The translations under genes and the position numbers were made by a program. The notes beneath the pieces are model-generated. The model was not told the origin of the DNA. It saw only the letters and a list, made by a program, of their open reading frames with translations, and made no database searches. DNA of 19,556 bases. Origin: an uncultured Lachnospiraceae bacterium. Lineage in GTDB: Bacteria; Bacillota; Clostridia; Lachnospirales; Lachnospiraceae. This document shows, piece by piece, positions 13,540 to 19,556 of the stretch (position 1 is its first letter; each line of letters starts with the position of its first letter). The stretch is taken from contig CAJUCN010000035.1 of the NCBI GenBank assembly GCA_910585005.1, forward strand, positions 1 to 19,556. Direction: 5' to 3'.

Positions 13540-13610
13540 CTATATATTGTGAGCATTCTTGCATACATTGTGAAATCAAAAAGAAGAATTGTGTTTACGG
13601 AGGCATATAA

Positions 13611-16340
13611 ATGAATTACACGAAGAAAGGAATACGGGCCAAGCAGAAAGCTCTCCACGCGAAATCTACCAAGTTCGGCAAAAAGCTGCTCCTAGCCGTT
13701 CTCAATTTATCCCTTCTCGGCATCATTGCAATAGGGGTCATTGGTATCAGCATGGCATTCGGTATTTTTAAAGGTGTCATTGACACGGCGCCCAGTATTG
13801 AAAACATCAAGGTAACCCCCACCGGATTTTCCACCTTTGTATACGATCTGGAAGGAAATCAGACGGCAAAACTGATTTCCCAGAATTCCAACCGTATCCC
13901 GGTAACCCTGGATATGATCCCGGAAGATCTGGCACACGCTTTTGTTGCTGTTGAGGATGAGCGTTTTTATGAGCATAACGGCATTGACATCAAGGGAATT
14001 TTCCGTGCCGGTTATACTGCCCTCACCACCGGTTTTAAGCGGATGGAAGGGGCCAGCACCATCACCCAGCAGCTTTTAAAAAACAACGTATTTACAGACT
14101 GGACAAGTGAAGACAGCTTTGCAGAAAGCATGAAACGTAAAATCCAGGAACAATATCTGGCCATCGAACTGACGAAATCTATGTCCAAAGATGAAGTCCT
14201 GGTCAATTACATGAATACCATTAACTTAGGACAAAATACCCTGGGTGTGCAGGCTGCATCCCTGCGTTACTTTAACAAATCCGTGAACAGCCTTACGTTA
14301 TCGGAATGTGCAGTGATTGCAGGTATTACACAAAACCCCTCCAGATACAATCCTATTTCCCACCCTGATAATAATGCAAGCCGGCGGAAAAAGGTACTTG
14401 ATGATATGCTGGAGCAAGGCTATATTTCCCAGGCGGAATATGACGAGGCTATGGCTGACGATGTGTATTCACGCATTCAGGTGGTAAATGAAGAAACTTC
14501 AGAAGACACACTGGTTAATACATATTTTGTGGACGCGTTAACCGATGATGTCATGAATGATCTTCTTGCGGCAGGGTATAACGAAACCCAGGCCTTTACC
14601 CTTTTGTACAGCGGCGGCCTGAAGATTTATTCCACCCAGGATCCCCACATCCAGGCCATCTGTGATGAGGTATTTACCAATGAAGAAAATTATCCTGACA
14701 ACACCCGCTGGTACTTAAATTACGCGTTAACGGTCAAAAAAGCGAATGGAGACTTTGAAAACCACAGCACGGAAATGCTCCGGTCTTACTTCAAAGAACT
14801 CAATTCCTCCTATAACCTGATCTATGATTCCAAGGAGGAGGCTTACGCTGATATTGAACTCTACCAGAGCGCTGTACTTGGGACAGGTGATGAAGTATTT
14901 GATGAAAATATCTCTCTTACTCCCCAGCCCCAGGTTTCTCTTACGATAGAAGACCAGCATACCGGTTATGTGGTTGCCATGATAGGCGGACGGGGCACCA
15001 AAGAAGGAAGCCGGACCTTGAACAGGGCTACTGACGCTGTCCGCCAGCCAGGCTCTACCTTTAAGATTGTTGCCGCTTACGCCCCTGCCCTTGACAGCGC
15101 TGGGCTTACACTGGCAACGATGATCAACGATGCTCCTTTTAACTATGCAAACGGACGTCCCGTAAACAACTGGTGGGGATCTGAATACCGGGGAATGAAC
15201 TCTCTTCGTATGGGTATCATCCAATCCATGAATGTATTGACCGTTAAGGCTCTTACCTTGATCTCACCCCAGCTTGGGTACGATTATGTAAAAAATTTCG
15301 GTTTCAGCACTGTCGTTGACCGGGAAGAGATCGTCGTAAACGGGGAGACGCAGATTTACTCAGATATCCAGCAGTCCCTTGCTCTAGGCGGCCTGACCCA
15401 TGGCGTTACCAACGAAGAGCTAAACGCTGCTTATGCCTGTGTTGCCAATGGGGGAAGCTACATTAAGCCCAAACTTTATACAAAAGTTGTGGATCATGAC
15501 GGAAATGTGATCCTGGACAACACCCAGCCTGATTCCAGGCAGGTTATCAAAGAAACTACCGCATGGCTTCTCACTGACGCTATGCAGGATGTGGTAACCC
15601 AGGGAACCGGAGGTTCTGTCAACTTTGGAAATATGGCAATTGCGGGCAAGACAGGTACAACTTCAGATTATAACGATATTTGGTTTTCCGGTTATACCCC
15701 TTATTATACCGCCACCACATGGGCAGGATATGACAATAACGTAAAACTCCGTAAAGGGGAAGAACGGAATGTGGCAAAGAAACTTTGGCGTGCTGTCATG
15801 TCCCGCATTCATGAAGATTTGCCCAGCGCATCTTTCCCCATGCCTGAAAGCGGTATTGTCCAGGCAACCGTATGCGCCCGCTCCGGGAAACTTCCCATTG
15901 CAGGGCTGTGTGACGGCACTTTGAAATCTGAATACTTTGCGGAAGGCACTGTCCCCACCGAAAGCTGCGATGTCCACTACCAAGGCTCCATCTGCCAGTA
16001 CACCAACTTGCCATCAAGCGAGCCCTGTCCTTTTAAAGTGGAAGGAGTCTTAGAACTGATGCCTGTAGAAGACCCTGTATTACAGCAAGGTTCCTCTGTT
16101 ACCCAGCAGGTGACTAACGAGGACGGAAGTATTTCAACCGTAGTTGTTCCAGGCCAGACCACCAATACCTGTCCTCATAATTGGGAATTTATGTCCCAGG
16201 AGGGTATTGAAGGTATCATCGAACAGCAGCGTAATGAAATTGCTGCTGCCGCAGCGGCTGCAGCAGCGGCAGCCGAAAACGCACCGCCTCCAGCGGAACC
16301 GCCCGCGCCCGTAGATGATAGCAATGGCGGCGCCGGCTAA
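13611..16340 (+). CDS. Class A penicillin-binding protein (PBP1A type)
   Basis: A 909-residue bifunctional peptidoglycan synthase. A basic cytoplasmic tail and one membrane anchor (about residues 25-52) precede the GT51 glycosyltransferase domain (about 80-260), with Glu115 in VEDERFYEH and EGASTITQQLLKN. The transpeptidase domain follows with SxxK at Ser482-Lys485 (RQPGSTFK), SxN at 539-541 and KTGT at 680-683, all intact. Between them a linker of unusual sequence spans about 290-440. After the transpeptidase a Cys-containing extension (about 770-860) and an Ala-rich, Pro-rich tail end the protein; no PASTA repeats are seen. It uses lipid II outside the membrane. GGAGG lies seven bases before the ATG; the gene is monocistronic. 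Confidence 0.96.
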   Translation: MNYTKKGIRAKQKALHAKSTKFGKKLLLAVLNLSLLGIIAIGVIGISMAFGIFKGVIDTAPSIENIKVTPTGFSTFVYDLEGNQTAKLISQNSNRIPVTLDMIPEDLAHAFVAVEDERFYEHNGIDIKGIFRAGYTALTTGFKRMEGASTITQQLLKNNVFTDWTSEDSFAESMKRKIQEQYLAIELTKSMSKDEVLVNYMNTINLGQNTLGVQAASLRYFNKSVNSLTLSECAVIAGITQNPSRYNPISHPDNNASRRKKVLDDMLEQGYISQAEYDEAMADDVYSRIQVVNEETSEDTLVNTYFVDALTDDVMNDLLAAGYNETQAFTLLYSGGLKIYSTQDPHIQAICDEVFTNEENYPDNTRWYLNYALTVKKANGDFENHSTEMLRSYFKELNSSYNLIYDSKEEAYADIELYQSAVLGTGDEVFDENISLTPQPQVSLTIEDQHTGYVVAMIGGRGTKEGSRTLNRATDAVRQPGSTFKIVAAYAPALDSAGLTLATMINDAPFNYANGRPVNNWWGSEYRGMNSLRMGIIQSMNVLTVKALTLISPQLGYDYVKNFGFSTVVDREEIVVNGETQIYSDIQQSLALGGLTHGVTNEELNAAYACVANGGSYIKPKLYTKVVDHDGNVILDNTQPDSRQVIKETTAWLLTDAMQDVVTQGTGGSVNFGNMAIAGKTGTTSDYNDIWFSGYTPYYTATTWAGYDNNVKLRKGEERNVAKKLWRAVMSRIHEDLPSASFPMPESGIVQATVCARSGKLPIAGLCDGTLKSEYFAEGTVPTESCDVHYQGSICQYTNLPSSEPCPFKVEGVLELMPVEDPVLQQGSSVTQQVTNEDGSISTVVVPGQTTNTCPHNWEFMSQEGIEGIIEQQRNEIAAAAAAAAAAAENAPPPAEPPAPVDDSNGGAG

Positions 16341-16363
16341 CTACCAATAAACCTTAACGATAA

Positions 16364-16406
16364 AAACCCCGTCTTTCAAGGCCCATTACCTTGAAAGACG
16401 GGGTTT
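16364..16406. terminator. Strong bidirectional terminator between PBP and xpt
   Basis: Perfect 18-bp arms (16364-16381 and 16389-16406) with a 7-nt loop. The arms end in AAA/TTT on the plus strand; on the minus strand the stem is followed by TTTTTA. It serves both convergent genes. Confidence 0.92.
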
Positions 16407-16419
16407 CTTATTTACCAGA

Positions 16420-16995
16420 TCAGCGAAATGTTATTTCTCCGGTTTCGGCGTCCATACTCTCCACAATTGCAAGCGATTCCACACGGATCCCTTTCCTGCG
16501 TAACAGTTTTCCGCCTTCCTGGAATCCCTTTTCGATTGCAATGCCCACACCTTCAATCACGGCTCCTGCACTGCTTACCAGATCGATCAAACCTGCTACC
16601 GCACAGCCATTCGCCAAAAAATCGTCAATGATCAGCACATGATCATCCTTTCCCAAAAATTTCTTTGCCACAATCACATCATATACCCTCTTATGGGTAA
16701 ATGATTCTATCTTGGTCGTATATTGTTCTCCGTCCAGATTGATACTCTGGGATTTCTTGGCGAACACTACCGGGGCGTTAAAAAACTGTGCCGTAATACA
16801 GGCAATCCCGATTCCCGATGCCTCAATTGTCAAAATTTTATTGATCTTTTCACTGGGAAAAAGTTTTCGGAACTCTTTCCCCATCTCCTGGAATAATTCC
16901 ACATCCATCTGATGGTTCAGGAAACTGTCCACTTTTAGTACATTCCCCGGTTTTACGATTCCATCCCTGCGAATCCTTTCCTCTAAAAGCTGCAC
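16420..16995 (-). CDS. xpt: Xanthine phosphoribosyltransferase
   Basis: A 191-residue type I phosphoribosyltransferase salvaging xanthine to XMP with PRPP. The PRPP loop is HVLIIDDFLANG (about residues 98-109), preceded by TIEASGIGIA and the FAKKSQSINL segment characteristic of Xpt; the N-terminus MQLLEERIRRDGIVKPGNVLKVDSFLNHQ is also typical. It starts at GTG, supported by GGAGG eight bases upstream and by family length. In many Firmicutes xpt heads a purine-riboswitch operon; here only 36 nt separate it from the MATE gene upstream, so there is no room for one and xpt is probably co-transcribed with that gene or has a promoter inside it. Confidence 0.96.
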   Translation of the reverse strand: MQLLEERIRRDGIVKPGNVLKVDSFLNHQMDVELFQEMGKEFRKLFPSEKINKILTIEASGIGIACITAQFFNAPVVFAKKSQSINLDGEQYTTKIESFTHKRVYDVIVAKKFLGKDDHVLIIDDFLANGCAVAGLIDLVSSAGAVIEGVGIAIEKGFQEGGKLLRRKGIRVESLAIVESMDAETGEITFR

Positions 16996-17031
16996 GCCTT
17001 TATCCTCCTTCGTCTTAATGAAATTATTTTA

Positions 17032-18414
17032 CTACGGTTCCTGCACCTGTATCAACCTCTTTTTGCTCCATTTCCCCGATAAATAACGAATGAAAGATAT
17101 GATAAAATTGGATGTCCATCCTATAGGCACGGCGATCCATACAGCCTGTACCCCTAAAATGGGAGCAAAACCAAAGGCAAAAGCCACACGGATACTTAAA
17201 TTGAGGAGATTGGCCAGCGTAAACACCACTACATCTCCCGCCCCTCGCAGCACACCATCTGTAATCGCTTTCATACCAATGCATACAAAGAAGAATGCAA
17301 TGAAGGAAAGATAGTCATTACCCGTCCGAAAAGCTGCCTGCCCACTCCCCGCATCCAGGAAGGAACGGGTGATCTCTTCGTGAAACAGGGTCAAAGTAAG
17401 ACAAATGATAACGGCAAAGCATGCTACCATCTTGACCGCCGCTCTATACCCTCTTTTCACCCGGTCAGGAGCTCCTGCACCCAGATTCTGCGCCGTAAAA
17501 GTGGATACCGCATTTCCTGACGCGATCATCGGGACAATGCATATAGATTCGATCCGCATCCCCGCCGTGTAACCTGCAAGCACGGATGAACCAAATCCGT
17601 TCACTACCGACTGTACTAACAACATTCCAATAGATACAATAGACTGCTGTAACATAGACGGAATCGCAACCTTCACCATATTTCCCAACATTCTGATATC
17701 AAACAGGATCCTCTTTGGGCTATCCCCCAATACGGCCTCTTCCCCTGACTCCCGGAAATTTTTCAGCGTATGCATGAGGATCATAAAAGAGATCACTGCT
17801 GATAGCCCCTGGGCCAGCACAGTGGCAACCGCCGCCCCGGCAATCCCCAACCCAAACCCTTTCACCAGGGCAAGATCCATCACAATATTTAAGATCGATG
17901 AAAAGATCAGCAGATAAAGCGGTGTCCTGGAATTTCCCAATGCGTTAAAAATAGACGAGAGAATGTTATACATAAATAAAAACGGAAGTCCTAAAAAATA
18001 AATCCGCAAATATAACATTGCATCAGCAAGAATGTTATCCGGCGTATTAAGCCCACGCAGGATTGCCCCAGAAAGCCCTAACCCGATGCCTCCCAGCACA
18101 ATGCTGACGGAAAGAAAGCTAATCAACGCTGTGTAAACAGAAGTTTTCATCCTTTGGTGAAGGCCTGCCCCCAAATACTGGGACGTAATGACCGATGCCC
18201 CGATCCCTCCGCCTATGGCAATCATAATAAAGACAGTGGTTAAAGAGTAAGAAGCGCCAATTGCAGCAAGCGCATCTTCCCCAACAAACTGTCCTACTAT
18301 AATAGAATCTACCGTTGTGTAAAACTGCTGGAACAAATTCCCTAAGATCATAGGAAGTGCAAAGAAAAACAACGACTTTCCCGGAGAATCCGTTAACATA
18401 TTGTACTTCTTCAT
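17032..18414 (-). CDS. MATE family efflux transporter
   Basis: A protein of about 460 residues with twelve predicted membrane segments in two similar halves, typical of MATE antiporters (NorM/DinF branch). The N-terminal stretch LTDSPGKSLFFFALPMILGNLFQQFYTTVDSIIVGQFVGEDALAAIGAS is characteristic, as is the second-half VAIPSMLQQSIVSIGMLLVQ and GFGSSVLAGYTA. Such proteins export drugs or metabolites against Na+ or H+; the substrate cannot be told. Two starts compete: ATG 18429, directly after the previous stop (TAA-ATG) without a binding site, and ATG 18414 with GAGG nine bases upstream; I chose the latter. It forms a unit with the peptidase-like gene upstream. Confidence 0.92.
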   Translation of the reverse strand: MKKYNMLTDSPGKSLFFFALPMILGNLFQQFYTTVDSIIVGQFVGEDALAAIGASYSLTTVFIMIAIGGGIGASVITSQYLGAGLHQRMKTSVYTALISFLSVSIVLGGIGLGLSGAILRGLNTPDNILADAMLYLRIYFLGLPFLFMYNILSSIFNALGNSRTPLYLLIFSSILNIVMDLALVKGFGLGIAGAAVATVLAQGLSAVISFMILMHTLKNFRESGEEAVLGDSPKRILFDIRMLGNMVKVAIPSMLQQSIVSIGMLLVQSVVNGFGSSVLAGYTAGMRIESICIVPMIASGNAVSTFTAQNLGAGAPDRVKRGYRAAVKMVACFAVIICLTLTLFHEEITRSFLDAGSGQAAFRTGNDYLSFIAFFFVCIGMKAITDGVLRGAGDVVVFTLANLLNLSIRVAFAFGFAPILGVQAVWIAVPIGWTSNFIISFIRYLSGKWSKKRLIQVQEP

Positions 18415-18429
18415 TTTCTGATTCCTCAT

Positions 18430-19137
18430 TTACTTAATATACATGATATTTCCTAAAAATGCCCCAAGGAAATGGGTACGCACCAAGCTGTCATACTCTT
18501 TCCAGTTTACATAATATTTTTTGCCCCAAGAAGATATCTCGAAAAATGAAATACCGTCCTTTGGTATGATCCCTGTAACCATAACATAATGAGCCGAAAC
18601 GGTACATGCTTTTGCCAGTTTCCCCTCTTCCTCCCGGTAAAAAGTAAGCCCATCCCCCTGATCTTTTTTGAGAAGCATCATGGGAATGCAGAGGATCACC
18701 GGAATGTCTCTTCTAAGCATCTCTTCCACTCTGCTATACAGTTTCCCGACGCTAAGACCCCAACGTGCCCGCAGCTTCCAGCCTTCCCTCCTCGCCAGAC
18801 GATTAAAGCGGGCCGCCAGTTTCACACCGCTTATGCCGCTTTTCCTGGATACCCCGCCCAAAAAATGATAGATGCTGTTATAATATTCCCGGTATGCCTC
18901 CTGTGTATTTATACGGTTTACATAACTTTCATTTTCTGGAATCACCTTTTCCCTGCTGTCATTCCCCAAATAAAGCAGCAAATCACTAAACGCCACCACG
19001 CCACAACCCATGGCATTTTTCCGTTCGTCTAAAGATCCCTTCGCTCCGTCTTTAAAAAAACCTTGGTCGCCACCATAAGTCAGTTCCCCGGAATTCCTCT
19101 TCACCTGTATGTATGGCCTTCTAAGCCCAAGCGGCAT
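18430..19137 (-). CDS. Papain/C39-like cysteine peptidase-type protein, uncharacterised
   Basis: A 235-residue protein with a candidate papain-like dyad: Cys45 in NAMGCGVVAFSDLLLYLG, at the start of a helix as in C39-type and other papain-fold enzymes, and His183 in SAHYVMVTGI, followed by FFEISSWGKKYYVNWKEY, which resembles the terminal strand pair where the third catalytic residue usually is Asp or Asn (here Ser). There is no signal peptide or membrane segment. A TTG at 19173 would extend it, but GGGAGG eight bases before ATG 19137 is the better start. It ends where the MATE gene begins, so the two are probably translated together. I know no named family; hydrolase activity is inferred from the motif layout only. 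Confidence 0.7.
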   Translation of the reverse strand: MPLGLRRPYIQVKRNSGELTYGGDQGFFKDGAKGSLDERKNAMGCGVVAFSDLLLYLGNDSREKVIPENESYVNRINTQEAYREYYNSIYHFLGGVSRKSGISGVKLAARFNRLARREGWKLRARWGLSVGKLYSRVEEMLRRDIPVILCIPMMLLKKDQGDGLTFYREEEGKLAKACTVSAHYVMVTGIIPKDGISFFEISSWGKKYYVNWKEYDSLVRTHFLGAFLGNIMYIK

Positions 19138-19218
19138 GTTTTTGTCCTCCCGATCCTGATACGCTGCCTTCAAGCATGACTACAACTCGTGTCTGATACG
19201 CTTTTGATTTTGGGTAAT

Positions 19219-19247
19219 AAAAAAACCCTGTATTTAACAAGGGTTTT
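19219..19247 (-). terminator. Leftward terminator upstream of the peptidase-MATE-xpt cluster
   Basis: AAAACCC (19222-19228) and GGGTTTT (19241-19247) form the stem; on the minus strand seven Us follow. It ends transcripts entering from the right. Between it and the ATG at 19137 I see no convincing promoter; a 9-bp direct repeat, GCGTATCAG on the minus strand, occurs at 19156-19164 and 19193-19201. Confidence 0.75.
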
Positions 19248-19252
19248 CTAAA

Positions 19253-19271
19253 GCTGCTGACGGGAATCGGA
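19253..19271 (-). other. Possible tRNA 3'-end fragment / attachment site
   Basis: On the minus strand TCCGATTCCCGTCAGCAGC looks like a tRNA T-loop, the 3' half of the T-stem and the 3' strand of an acceptor stem (canonical TTCGATTCCC), followed shortly by an intrinsic terminator as after a tRNA gene. The 5' half of the T-stem is not complementary and no CCA follows, so it is not a working tRNA; it may be the remnant left by an element integrated in a tRNA gene. Confidence 0.25.
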
Positions 19272-19439
19272 CTTGATTACACCCCGGTAAGCCTATAAAA
19301 TCAAGGAGGAATGCACACTGTCTACCATGTGTCTACAGCTTTTCAACCCTAGTATACGGGAACTGAGTCATATTTAGGCTTAGTTCCTGTTATTAGTTAG
19401 ATAACCTCAAATTACTTTACACCAATAAATTAAGAAAAG
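19272..19439. other. Noncoding stretch with inverted repeats
   Basis: No gene is supported here. CTTGATT (19272-19278) is mirrored by AATCAAG (19299-19305), and GGAACTGAG (19359-19367) by CTTAGTTCC (19379-19387, one wobble). The second may end the XRE gene transcript but lacks a U-tract. Confidence 0.35.
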
Positions 19440-19556
19440 TCAATTTGTTTCTTCTTCTGGTGTCGGTTCGTCTGGAGAAATCTCCAATATGTCGTTCGGC
19501 GTACAATCTAAGATTAAGCATAACTTGTGGAGTGTATAGACTGTTATGCTCTTGTT
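19440..19556 (-). CDS. XRE (Cro/CI)-family transcriptional regulator, C-terminal part
   Basis: Only the last 38 codons are in the window, reading from the right edge to a TGA at 19442-19440. The residues TVYTLHKLCLILDCTPNDILEI match the last two helices of a HTH_3/XRE domain, where a phrase of the form lxkIcxaLdCxpxDile is usual; a short acidic tail with Pro and Glu follows. DNA-binding regulation is expected, target unknown. Its closeness to a possible attachment site suggests it may belong to an integrated element beyond the window. Confidence 0.75.
   Translation of the reverse strand, partial: NKSITVYTLHKLCLILDCTPNDILEISPDEPTPEEETN

Noticed and set aside
16996..17031. Purine riboswitch ahead of xpt
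   Set aside because: Only 36 nt separate xpt from the upstream gene, too short for an aptamer.
19253..19345. A complete tRNA gene on the minus strand
   Set aside because: T-stem does not pair, no clear anticodon arm and no CCA; only a 3'-end resemblance remains.

Overview
The window reads as chromosomal DNA of a low-to-mid GC Gram-positive anaerobe of the Clostridia, most likely a Lachnospiraceae gut species. Supporting this are strong AGGAGG ribosome binding sites, sigma-A promoters, many intrinsic terminators, a class III fructose-bisphosphatase, a TrpR-like YerC protein, a lysine riboswitch ahead of dapA, and protein sequences that look like Lachnospiraceae housekeeping genes. The species is inference; family-level placement is from recalled protein similarity only.

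Layout. 1-3.3 kb: yerC (+) converges on a membrane-anchored, catalytically degraded LytM/M23-like protein (-); then a cold-shock gene (+), a eukaryotic-type HisA (-) and an Asn/Gly/Thr-rich lipoprotein (+). 3.4-7.4 kb: a minus-strand operon dapA-dapB-fbp behind a consensus promoter and a full lysine riboswitch with terminator and antiterminator. 7.4-8.7 kb: a corrinoid adenosyltransferase-like P-loop protein and a two-OB-fold SSB-like protein (both -). 8.66-9.32 kb: a 657-bp gene-free region holding the most unusual structure of the window, two inverted hairpins with an identical core and different stems. 9.3-13.4 kb: typA (+) converging on mgtE (-), which has a small overlapping upstream ORF, then a YigZ/IMPACT protein (-). 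13.6-16.3 kb: a class A penicillin-binding protein (+). 16.4-19.1 kb: a probable minus-strand cluster of a papain/C39-like cysteine peptidase-type protein, a MATE transporter and xpt. 19.2-19.56 kb: a terminator, a possible tRNA 3'-end fragment and the C-terminus of an XRE-type regulator, perhaps the edge of an integrated element.

How they work together. DapA and DapB are the first two committed steps toward diaminopimelate and lysine, and the riboswitch gives lysine feedback; Fbp is placed to be co-transcribed. The class A PBP uses the DAP-containing wall precursor. MgtE, TypA, Csp and YigZ are stand-alone housekeeping functions.

The best candidates for something not yet described are the hairpin pair at 8823-9130 with a possible ncRNA (8743-9024), the mgtE leader ORF at 12558-12662, and the large dyad over the dapA promoter.
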